A DNA stretch of 5,299 nucleotides from an uncultured Phascolarctobacterium sp. Its GTDB lineage: Bacteria; Bacillota; Negativicutes; Acidaminococcales; Acidaminococcaceae. The notes below the pieces were generated by a model, which made no database searches, was not told where the DNA came from, and saw only the letters and a list, made by a program, of their open reading frames with translations. The translations under genes were made by a program, and so were the position numbers. The stretch is taken from NCBI GenBank assembly GCA_937906915.1, contig CALCUU010000270.1, positions 1-5,299 on the forward strand, read 5' to 3'. Within the stretch, counting starts at the first letter, position 1, and the number at the start of each line of letters is the position of its first letter. Shown one piece after another: positions 1-5,104 of the stretch.

Positions 1-913
1 GGAAGCCTTGCAAAAAATTGTAGGTGGCAAGGATCGCTTTGCAGAAGAACGCTTTGCCATTAACGCAGAGCAGCAAAAGGCAGAGCAACAGATTAACGAA
101 GCTAAAAAATTTGTTAATGCCAGCGAAAACAAGCTGCGTCAAATCGAACTGGAAATGACCAGACAAAATAGCGATTATGAGCACGCCTTGGAGCAGCTGG
201 GCAGTGAATATAATATGGACGTGGCGGCAGCTCGTAATGAAGAGCTGCTGGAAATGGATACCAAGGCTTTGCAACGTATGGAAAGCAAGCTGACCGTGAA
301 GATTAGCGACCTTGGACCCATTGACCCTGCCGCAATCGAAAAATATCAAGCGGCTAAAGAACGCAGTGAATTTTTGGCAAAGCAGTACAACGATTTGTGC
401 GAGGCTAAGGAAAATCTGGAAGCAGTCATCAGCGAGATTAACTCCGGTATGACCAAGAGATTTAAGGAAGCCTTTAACCAAATTAACGTGTACTTTGCTG
501 ATTGCTATGTAAAACTTTTTGGTGGTGGCACAGCCCTTCTGAAATTGTCTAACCCGGAAGATGTGTTGAACTCCGGTATTGACATTGAAGTGCAGCCTCC
601 GGGAAAACGCCTGCAAAGCTTGTACCTGATGTCCGGTGGCGAACGTGCTTTGACGGTCATCGCCTTGCTTTTTGCATTGCTTAGCTATCAGCCGTCCCCC
701 TTCTGCATCTTGGACGAAATAGATGCGGCGCTGGACGATGCCAATATTATGAGATTTTCTAATTTCCTGCGTGATTACGCGACGAATACACAGTTTATTA
801 TTATTACTCACCGTAAGGGCACCATGGAATGTGCGGACATTATGTACGGCGTAACCATGGAGGAATCCGGTGTATCGAAATTGCTATCTGTGAAGATTAG
901 CGAGAAGGAGTAG
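1..913 (+). CDS. smc: Chromosome segregation ATPase Smc, C-terminal part (5' end outside window)
   Basis: The reading frame is open from the first base (full codons from base 2), so this is the last ~303 codons of a protein normally near 1,180 residues; the N-terminal head, hinge and first coiled-coil arm lie upstream. Numbering from the TTG at 8, residues ~1-105 and ~115-150 are charged, Glu/Lys/Gln-rich coiled coil, broken by the family motif LGPIDPAAIEKY (102-113) leading into the C-terminal head. The head holds the ABC signature LMSGGE (207-212), Walker B CILDE with D236 and catalytic E237, the D-loop region AALDDAN, and the switch histidine in IIITHRKGT. Known role: Smc dimers with ScpA/ScpB form the bacterial condensin that organises and separates chromosomes; two heads sandwich ATP, with this half supplying signature and Walker B. 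TAG stop at 911-913. The TTG at 8 is an internal Leu codon, not a start. No damage is seen. Confidence 0.97.
   Translation, partial: EALQKIVGGKDRFAEERFAINAEQQKAEQQINEAKKFVNASENKLRQIELEMTRQNSDYEHALEQLGSEYNMDVAAARNEELLEMDTKALQRMESKLTVKISDLGPIDPAAIEKYQAAKERSEFLAKQYNDLCEAKENLEAVISEINSGMTKRFKEAFNQINVYFADCYVKLFGGGTALLKLSNPEDVLNSGIDIEVQPPGKRLQSLYLMSGGERALTVIALLFALLSYQPSPFCILDEIDAALDDANIMRFSNFLRDYATNTQFIIITHRKGTMECADIMYGVTMEESGVSKLLSVKISEKE
905..910 (+). promoter_or_regulatory. Ribosome-binding site of ftsY, inside smc
   Basis: AAGGAG lies 9 bases before the ftsY ATG at 920 and is formed by the last two sense codons of smc (Lys-Glu). The smc stop and the ftsY start are only 6 bases apart, so ribosomes finishing smc pass directly over this site. 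Confidence 0.8.
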
Positions 914-919
914 CAAAAG

Positions 920-1837
920 ATGGGATTTTTTGAAAGATTAAAAGAAGGTCTTAGCAAAACCCGCCGTAATTTTACGGAAAGAATCCAAGAATTAGTAAGC
1001 TTTTCTGCAAGTATTGACGAAGACTTTTTAGAAGAGCTGGAAATGATTCTGCTTTCTGCGGACGTTGGCGTTAAGACCACTGAAAAATTGATTAGCGCAG
1101 TGCGTACTGCTGCTAAGAAAAATGAAATTAAGGGAACCGAAGAGGTTATTCCCTTCCTGAAAAAATATTTGTCCGAAATGCTGGCAGATAGCGGTCAACG
1201 TACCCGTATCGGTGCGAAGCCTACTGTTATCCTCGTTGTAGGTGTTAACGGCGTGGGCAAGACCACTACCATTGGCAAGCTGGCAAATTACTTTACCCTG
1301 TTCAATTATAAGGTAGTGCTGGCAGCAGGCGACACCTTCCGTGCTGCAGCTTCCGAGCAGCTTACCATTTGGGCAGAGCGTGCTGGCTGTGACATCGTTC
1401 GTCACGCAGAGGGCGCTGACCCGGCGGCAGTAGTGTTTGACGCACTTAAAGCTGCCATCGCCCGCAAGGCAGATATTCTCTTCATTGATACTGCTGGTCG
1501 CTTGCACAATAAAGCTAATTTAATGAACGAACTTGAAAAGGTTCACCGCATTATTAAACGCGAAATCCCTGAAGCTCCCCACGAAACCTTCTTGGTGCTT
1601 GATGCTACCACCGGTCAAAACGCAATCAACCAAGCTAAGGTGTTTATGGAAACCGCTAATGTTTCCGGCGTAGTGCTTACTAAATTGGACGGCACTGCTA
1701 AGGGCGGTGTGGTTATCGCCATTAAAGAAGAGCTTGGCTTGCCTGTAAAATGGATTGGCGTAGGCGAAGGCATCATGGACTTCCGCCCCTTCGAGCCTGA
1801 AAAATTTGTAGAAGCTTTATTTGAAACTGACAAGTAA
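920..1837 (+). CDS. ftsY: SRP receptor GTPase FtsY
   Basis: FtsY is the membrane-associated receptor that docks Ffh-bound ribosome-nascent-chain complexes; paired GTP hydrolysis by FtsY and Ffh releases the chain to SecYEG. The 305-residue protein has a four-helix N domain (~20-90) and a Ras-like G domain. G1 is GVNGVGKTT (108-116), G2 DTFRAAA (138-144), G3 DTAGR (190-194), G4 TKLD (254-257), and the closing loop is GVGEG (280-284). It lacks the long acidic A domain of the ~500-residue Escherichia coli protein. Instead the N domain is preceded only by MGFFERLKEGLSKTR, which looks like the amphipathic lipid-binding helix of short Gram-positive FtsY proteins. ATG 920 is supported by AAGGAG 9 bases upstream. 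It follows smc by 6 bases, the usual Bacillota pairing, so it is probably cotranscribed with smc. All GTPase motifs are intact. A paralogous call to Ffh is excluded because there is no M domain. Confidence 0.98.
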   Translation: MGFFERLKEGLSKTRRNFTERIQELVSFSASIDEDFLEELEMILLSADVGVKTTEKLISAVRTAAKKNEIKGTEEVIPFLKKYLSEMLADSGQRTRIGAKPTVILVVGVNGVGKTTTIGKLANYFTLFNYKVVLAAGDTFRAAASEQLTIWAERAGCDIVRHAEGADPAAVVFDALKAAIARKADILFIDTAGRLHNKANLMNELEKVHRIIKREIPEAPHETFLVLDATTGQNAINQAKVFMETANVSGVVLTKLDGTAKGGVVIAIKEELGLPVKWIGVGEGIMDFRPFEPEKFVEALFETDK

Positions 1838-1843
1838 AAATAC

Positions 1844-1872
1844 TTGACACCATATAAGTTTTCTAGTATAAT
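1844..1872 (+). promoter_or_regulatory. Consensus SigA (sigma-70) promoter for ylxM-ffh
   Basis: TTGACA (1844-1849) and TATAAT (1867-1872) are both exact matches to the housekeeping -35 and -10 boxes, and the spacer is the optimal 17 bases. The -35 begins 6 bases after the ftsY stop codon, so the promoter occupies almost the whole gap. There is no extended -10 TG. The expected transcription start is about 1878-1880, giving a leader of about 29 bases to the preferred ylxM start. A 12/12 match is strong sequence evidence; activity is inferred. Confidence 0.85.
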
Positions 1873-1894
1873 GGCACAGTCGGATATTTTGAGT

Positions 1895-1899
1895 GAGGA
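1895..1899 (+). promoter_or_regulatory. Ribosome-binding site deciding the ylxM start
   Basis: GAGGA (within AGTGAGGAA, 1892-1900) lies 8 bases before TTG 1908. The upstream in-frame GTG at 1893 overlaps this same site, so it cannot use it, and has only a weak CGGA before it. This favours TTG 1908 as the start. Confidence 0.6.
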
Positions 1900-1907
1900 A
1901 AAGTACA

Positions 1908-2255
1908 TTGTTAGAGCAAGATTTTGAGCAACGAATGAGGCTGGGCAGACTGTTTGATATGTACGGCGGCCTGTTAACTGAAAAACAACAGCAATGCTTG
2001 AAGTTCTACTTCTACGATGACCTGTCCTTAACGGAAATCGGCGAAGAGCTGGGCGTTTCCAGACAAGCGGTTCACGATTTATTAAAGCGCGTTGAACAAA
2101 CTCTGGAGCGTAACGAAAAGAAGCTTGGGCTTCTTGCTCGTGATGAAGCTGATAAAGAGCGCTTGCGCTCTGTAATAAAACTGTTGGCTGGCAAGCAGCC
2201 GCAAAATGAAAAAGCCATCCAAATCTTAAACGAGATGTGTGGCGAAAGTAGGTAA
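1908..2255 (+). CDS. ylxM: YlxM/p13-like helix-turn-helix protein of the SRP locus
   Basis: A 115-residue protein of the YlxM family (UPF0122), which resembles sigma-70 region 4 and is known next to ffh across Bacillota; streptococcal work suggests it binds the SRP and modulates its GTPase activity, but its role is not settled. The family core is visible: LFDMYGGLLTEKQQQC near residues 15-30, then the helix-turn-helix LSLTEIGEELGVSRQAVHD (39-57) and a helical tail. The start is chosen as TTG 1908 because GAGGA lies 8 bases upstream, the resulting N-terminus (MLEQDFEQRMRLGRLFDMYG) fits the family, and a GTG start at 1893 would lie only ~15 bases from the predicted transcript start. That alternative would add MRKST. 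The gene has its own consensus promoter and ends 10 bases before ffh, so both are probably made together. No second DNA-binding or enzymatic domain is seen. Confidence 0.92.
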   Translation: MLEQDFEQRMRLGRLFDMYGGLLTEKQQQCLKFYFYDDLSLTEIGEELGVSRQAVHDLLKRVEQTLERNEKKLGLLARDEADKERLRSVIKLLAGKQPQNEKAIQILNEMCGESR

Positions 2256-2265
2256 GGTTAATTAG

Positions 2266-3612
2266 ATGGCTTTTGAAAATTTATCTGAAAGATTACAAAA
2301 TGCTATAAAGATGTTCCGCGGTGCGGGCAAAATCACTGAAGATGATTTAAAAGCACCTTTACGCGAAGTGCGTATGGCTCTTTTGGAAGCCGACGTTAAC
2401 TTCAAAGTAGTAAAAGATTTTATCGGCAAGGTTAAAGAACGTGCCTTGGGTGCAGAGGTTAGCGAAAGCCTCAACCCCCACCAACAAATCATTAAAATTG
2501 TTAATGACGAGTTGGTACAACTCTTGGGTGGTACTCAAAGCAAATTGACCGTAGCTCCCAAACCGCCCACCATTATTATGCTAGCTGGTTTGCAAGGCGC
2601 AGGTAAAACCACTACCGCCGGTAAATTGGCTAACTACCTGAAACGTAAGAACAAGAAACCCATGTTGGTAGCAGGCGACGTTTACCGTCCTGCAGCGATT
2701 ACCCAATTACAAGTTTTGGGTGAGCAGCTGAATGTGCCTGTATTCACCTTGGGTGACAAGGTTTCTCCTGTAGAAATCGCACGTCAAGCAATTGACAAAG
2801 CGTTTTCCCTGGCTTGCGATACCATCATCATCGATACTGCAGGTCGTTTGCATATTAACGAAGAGCTGATGAACGAATTGCGCCAAATCAAAGGTGCAGT
2901 TAATCCGCAAGAAATCTTGCTGGTTGTAGACGCTATGACCGGTCAAGACGCAGTAACCGTAGCAGAAAGCTTCAATAACGAGCTGGGCATTGACGGCTTG
3001 ATTGTAACCAAGCTGGACGGCGACGCTCGCGGTGGTGCAGTGCTCTCCGTAAAAGCAGTAACCGGTAAGCCGGTAAAACTCATTGGTATGGGCGAAAAGC
3101 TGGACGCTTTGGAACCCTTCCACCCCGACCGTATGGCATCCCGTATCCTGGGCATGGGCGATATCCTGACCTTGATTGAAAAAGTTCAATCTACCACTGA
3201 TTTAGCTAAAGCCCTGGAAATGGAAAAGAAACTGCGCAAAGATGAATTTACTCTCGAGCAGTTCCTTGAACAAATGCAACAGGTTAAAAAATTGGGCTCC
3301 TTGGAAACCATTCTGGGCTTGATTCCCGGTATGGGCGGCATCAGCCAAAAGCTGAAGGAAGCTAATGTGGACGAAAGAGAATTTGACCGCATTGAAGCAA
3401 TCATCCGCTCTATGACCCCGAAAGAACGTCGTAACCCGGACATCATCAACGGCAGCAGACGTAAACGTATCGCAGCAGGCTGTGGCATGCGCGTACAAGA
3501 CGTTAACAAGCTGCTGAAAAACTTCGAAGAAAGCAAAAAGATGATGAAGAAAATGCAGGGTATGGCAAAATTTGCTTCTAAAGGTGGATTTAAACTCCCC
3601 TTTACACATTAA
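2266..3612 (+). CDS. ffh: Signal recognition particle GTPase Ffh (SRP54 homologue)
   Basis: Ffh binds 4.5S/scRNA and hydrophobic signal sequences emerging from the ribosome, then pairs with FtsY to target membrane and secreted proteins. The 448 residues are standard length. N domain ~1-95; G domain with G1 GLQGAGKT (108-115), G2 DVYRPAA (138-144), G3 DTAGR (190-194), G4 TKLD (248-251) and GMGE (274-277). The methionine-rich M domain (~300-435) contains the finger-loop segment LGLIPGMGG (350-358) and the SRP-RNA-binding stretch INGSRRKRIAAGCG (394-407). In that stretch residue 406 is Cys where many bacterial Ffh proteins have Ser (GSG). The C-terminal tail is short (KFASKGGFKLPFTH). ATG 2266 has AAGG 8 bases upstream, overlapping the ylxM stop. 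Its neighbours ftsY and ylxM complete the protein part of the SRP locus; no SRP RNA gene is present in this window. Confidence 0.99.
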   Translation: MAFENLSERLQNAIKMFRGAGKITEDDLKAPLREVRMALLEADVNFKVVKDFIGKVKERALGAEVSESLNPHQQIIKIVNDELVQLLGGTQSKLTVAPKPPTIIMLAGLQGAGKTTTAGKLANYLKRKNKKPMLVAGDVYRPAAITQLQVLGEQLNVPVFTLGDKVSPVEIARQAIDKAFSLACDTIIIDTAGRLHINEELMNELRQIKGAVNPQEILLVVDAMTGQDAVTVAESFNNELGIDGLIVTKLDGDARGGAVLSVKAVTGKPVKLIGMGEKLDALEPFHPDRMASRILGMGDILTLIEKVQSTTDLAKALEMEKKLRKDEFTLEQFLEQMQQVKKLGSLETILGLIPGMGGISQKLKEANVDEREFDRIEAIIRSMTPKERRNPDIINGSRRKRIAAGCGMRVQDVNKLLKNFEESKKMMKKMQGMAKFASKGGFKLPFTH

Positions 3613-3630
3613 ATAAAAAATAATTCTAAT
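3601..3630 (+). promoter_or_regulatory. Possible weak promoter before rpsP
   Basis: TTTACA (3601-3606) and TCTAAT (3625-3630) are separated by 18 bases, each with one mismatch to the SigA consensus. The -10 mismatch falls on its second base, normally the most conserved A, so the site may be weak or fortuitous in this A/T-rich stretch. It overlaps the last ffh codons and would give a leader of about 24 bases. Confidence 0.25.
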
Positions 3631-3642
3631 GAGATATTTCGT

Positions 3643-3653
3643 TAAGGAGGTGA
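3643..3653 (+). promoter_or_regulatory. Full-length Shine-Dalgarno sequence of rpsP
   Basis: TAAGGAGGTGA is the complete 11-base complement of the usual 16S rRNA 3' tail, ending 7 bases before the rpsP ATG. It is by far the strongest ribosome-binding site in the window, fitting high output of a ribosomal protein compared with its neighbours. Confidence 0.9.
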
Positions 3654-3660
3654 ATTTAAC

Positions 3661-3930
3661 ATGGCAGTTAAAATCCGTTTGATGCGTATGGGCGCTAAAA
3701 AAGCTCCTTTCTATCGTATTGTTGTTGCTGACGCACGTGCTCCGCGTGATGGCAGATTCATCGAAAGCATCGGTTACTACGACTCCACCAAACAACCGGC
3801 TGACGTAAAAATCGACGCTGACAAAGCTGTTGACTGGATGAACAAAGGTGCTCAACCCACCGATACCGTAAAATCCTTGTTCAGCAAAAATGGCGTTATG
3901 AAACAATATGCTGATTCCAAAGCAAAATAA
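3661..3930 (+). CDS. rpsP: Small subunit ribosomal protein bS16
   Basis: This 89-residue protein matches bS16 along its whole length. The N-terminal MAVKIRLMRMGAKKAPFYRI, then VVADARAPRDGRFIESIGYYD, are the family's diagnostic blocks, followed by the acidic/hydrophobic segment ending in AVDWMNKGAQPTDTV and a basic tail. S16 binds 16S rRNA early in assembly and stabilises the 5' and central domains of the 30S subunit. ATG 3661 is fixed by the exact Shine-Dalgarno sequence just upstream. It leads the conserved rpsP-khpA-ylqD-rimM-trmD block; rplS would be expected after trmD, beyond the window. A 48-base gap separates it from ffh with no visible terminator, so it is probably served both by read-through from ffh and perhaps by a weak promoter of its own. 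Confidence 0.99.
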   Translation: MAVKIRLMRMGAKKAPFYRIVVADARAPRDGRFIESIGYYDSTKQPADVKIDADKAVDWMNKGAQPTDTVKSLFSKNGVMKQYADSKAK

Positions 3931-3933
3931 TTA

Positions 3934-3939
3934 GAGAGG
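3934..3939 (+). promoter_or_regulatory. Ribosome-binding site deciding the khpA start
   Basis: GAGAGG ends 10 bases before ATG 3950. The earlier in-frame GTG at 3941 is only one base away from it, too close for initiation, which supports ATG 3950. Confidence 0.7.
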
Positions 3940-3949
3940 CGTGACCTAC

Positions 3950-4177
3950 ATGAAAGAATTGGTAGAAGTAATGGCCAAGTCTCTTGTAAGTAATCCGTCT
4001 GCAGTAGTCGTGGAGGAGGAAACTACCGGTACAACAACGGTGCTTCGCCTCCATGTTGCTTCTGAAGATATGGGTAAAGTTATCGGAAAACAGGGCCGTA
4101 TCGCCAAAGCGATTAGAACAGTTATGAAGGCAGTTGCAACTCGCGAGAATGTAAAAGTTATCGTTGAAATTATCTAA
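3950..4177 (+). CDS. khpA: KH-domain RNA-binding protein KhpA (YlqC type)
   Basis: A 75-residue protein made of a single KH domain. The GxxG RNA-binding loop is GKQG (46-49) within GKVIGKQGRIAKAIRTVMKA, flanked by the expected helices and strands; the N-terminal helix (MKELVEVMAKSLVSNPSAV) matches the YlqC/UPF0109 family. In streptococci KhpA pairs with KhpB (Jag/EloR) and influences division and cell elongation, and it binds many RNAs; in this organism that role is inferred only from family membership. KhpB is not in the window. The gene sits 19 bases after rpsP, the usual Bacillota position, so it is made on the same transcript as ribosomal protein S16. Start ATG 3950 is preferred over GTG 3941 (extra MTY) because the ribosome-binding site GAGAGG is well spaced only for the ATG. 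Length is typical of the family. Confidence 0.95.
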   Translation: MKELVEVMAKSLVSNPSAVVVEEETTGTTTVLRLHVASEDMGKVIGKQGRIAKAIRTVMKAVATRENVKVIVEII

Positions 4178-4196
4178 ATTAAGGATGGTATAACTA

Positions 4197-4601
4197 ATGG
4201 ATAAAATGTTTGTTAGAGTTCCTGTTGCAGTAAAAGCTAAAGTAACACAAGATTTAAAATTGAAAATTATTGGAGATCTCCAAAATACTATAAAAAATAT
4301 GGAGCTTGACCTCGAACAATTCGAGTTCCAAGCTAAAAAAGCTCTGCACCAAGCAGCAAGTGATTTGAGCGTGCTTCCGGCTTTACGCGAACAAATCGAT
4401 GCAGAGAGAAATAAAAGAATGGCTGCTAAAAACGATGCAGAAGCTAAATTGAAACGTGCAGAAGCACTGGAAATTGGCGCTGAAATCGGTCACGGTACCT
4501 TGGAACGTACCGTAGAAATTACCATTGGTACTAATCTGGACGCTCTCATGGGCGCAGAGATTCTTACCGAAGATGGTAAAGTAATTGCTTTCCGCGAATA
4601 A
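4197..4601 (+). CDS. ylqD: YlqD family protein of unknown function
   Basis: A 134-residue protein recognised as YlqD by its position between khpA and rimM, as in Bacillus subtilis, and by its layout. The N-terminal strand region (MDKMFVRVPVAVKAKVTQ, 1-18) is followed by a long charged helix/coiled coil (~20-92: ELDLEQFEFQAKKALHQAA, later REQIDAERNKRMAAKNDAEA), and then a compact C-terminal strand-rich part (~93-134) ending in AEILTEDGKVIAFRE. No signal peptide, membrane segment or catalytic motif is visible, so it is probably a soluble cytoplasmic protein. Its function is not known to me. The operon suggests a link with 30S assembly or RNA handling, which is inference. AAGGATGG at 4181-4188 supplies a ribosome-binding site for ATG 4197; a second ATG at 4206 is a less likely start. 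Its stop codon overlaps the rimM start (TAATG), implying coupled translation. Confidence 0.88.
   Translation: MDKMFVRVPVAVKAKVTQDLKLKIIGDLQNTIKNMELDLEQFEFQAKKALHQAASDLSVLPALREQIDAERNKRMAAKNDAEAKLKRAEALEIGAEIGHGTLERTVEITIGTNLDALMGAEILTEDGKVIAFRE
4492..4513 (+). repeat. 7-bp inverted repeat inside ylqD
   Basis: ACGGTAC (4492-4498) and GTACCGT (4507-4513) are perfect reverse complements around an 8-base loop, about 90 bases before the rimM start. No T run follows, so it is not an intrinsic terminator. It may be chance. Confidence 0.35.
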
Positions 4602-5104
4602 TGGATAAAGAAATAATTATCGGTAAAATTGTCGCTCCGCACGGTGTGCGGGGCGATATTCGCATTATGCCCTTAACAGAAAAGCCGGACCTGTTCTTAG
4701 AACTTGATTATCTTCTGTTAGAGGGTGGCAAAAAATTGACTGTGAAGAACGCTCGTTTCCACAAGCGTATGGTGCTGGTAACCACTAAAGAAGTTACTAC
4801 CATGAACGATGCGGAGCTTTTGCGTGACAAGCATATCTACATCAAAGCAGAAGACCTGCCTGCCTTGGAAGAAGACGAATTCTATGTGGCAGATTTGGTT
4901 GGCATTCCTGTTTATGACTTGGAAGGCAAGCAAATCGGTACCTTCAAGGATTCTCTTTCTACCGGTAGCAACGACGTGTACGTTATTGCTGTTCCCGGTG
5001 CTAAGGACATCCTCGTACCTGCTTTGAAAGAGTACTTTAAAGAAATTAACCTTGCTGAAAAGCGCATTGTGGTACAATTACCGGAATGGACTGATGAAGA
5101 ATGA
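4601..5104 (+). CDS. rimM: 16S rRNA processing / 30S maturation factor RimM
   Basis: RimM binds the 30S head near S19 and helps late maturation of the 16S 3' domain. The 167 residues are normal for the family. The N-terminal RimM barrel opens with the signature IGKIVAPHGVRGDIRI (7-22) and runs to ~85. A PRC barrel follows from EDEFYVADLVGIPVYD (91-106) through TGSNDVYVI (121-129) and DILVPALKEYFKEI (136-149), ending in VVQLPEWTDEE. The ATG shares its A with the ylqD TAA stop (TAATG), and no Shine-Dalgarno sequence is visible in the preceding 20 bases, so initiation probably depends on ribosomes ending ylqD. A strong hairpin covers codons 11-19 and could lower its translation. The last codons overlap trmD by four bases. 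All family landmarks are intact. Confidence 0.98.
   Translation: MDKEIIIGKIVAPHGVRGDIRIMPLTEKPDLFLELDYLLLEGGKKLTVKNARFHKRMVLVTTKEVTTMNDAELLRDKHIYIKAEDLPALEEDEFYVADLVGIPVYDLEGKQIGTFKDSLSTGSNDVYVIAVPGAKDILVPALKEYFKEINLAEKRIVVQLPEWTDEE
4632..4656 (+). other. Strong mRNA hairpin in the first codons of rimM
   Basis: TCGCTCCGCAC (4632-4642) pairs with GTGCGGGGCGA (4646-4656) around a three-base GGT loop: 11 base pairs, with one G-U wobble (4636 with 4652) and the rest Watson-Crick, eight of them G-C. It can be extended by 4631-4657 (wobble) and 4630-4658. It begins 31 bases after the first base of the start codon. No T tract follows on the + strand, so it is not an intrinsic terminator. The sequence codes for the conserved VAPHGVRGD of RimM. 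The pairing is seen directly; any regulatory effect is inferred. Confidence 0.6.

Noticed and set aside
1028..1507. 159-codon open frame on the - strand opposite ftsY
   Set aside because: Fully inside the intact ftsY gene; no domain or ribosome-binding evidence.
1838..1892. Search for an intrinsic terminator or riboswitch between ftsY and ylxM
   Set aside because: The gap is A/T-rich and almost entirely occupied by promoter boxes and a short leader; no stable stem followed by a T run is present.
2315..2327. 5-bp hairpin TCCGC-GGT-GCGGG near the start of ffh, with the same loop as the rimM hairpin
   Set aside because: Too short to separate from chance; the shared GGT loop is probably a coincidence of Gly codons.
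2707..3189. 160-codon open frame on the - strand opposite ffh
   Set aside because: Shadow of the ffh G domain; composition is antisense-like and no family is recognisable.
3202..3906. 234-codon open frame on the - strand across the end of ffh and rpsP
   Set aside because: It lies opposite two certain genes, has low-complexity Phe/His-rich composition typical of antisense shadows, and shows no recognisable domain.
3941..3949. GTG start extending KhpA by three residues (MTY)
   Set aside because: The ribosome-binding site GAGAGG is one base from this GTG, too close; ATG 3950 is properly spaced and gives the usual family N-terminus.
4009..4055. Nested pairing in khpA: CGTGGAGG with CCTCCATG, ACCG with CGGT inside
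   Set aside because: The outer loop is over 30 bases and includes a wobble; such pairings are common by chance in coding sequence.
4185..4193. Three-codon frame ATG-GTA-TAA just before ylqD
   Set aside because: It overlaps the ylqD ribosome-binding site AAGGATGG and has none of its own; most likely a by-product of that sequence.
4809..5027. 72-codon open frame on the + strand inside rimM
   Set aside because: Out of frame within an intact, well-conserved gene and has no domain content.
4718..5077. 119-codon open frame on the - strand opposite rimM
   Set aside because: Shadow of rimM; no supporting start signal or domain.
5070..5078. Extended -10-like TGGTACAAT at the end of rimM as an internal promoter for trmD
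   Set aside because: The only -35 candidate (TTGCTG, 15-base spacer) is poor and the motif sits in conserved RimM codons; too weak to call.
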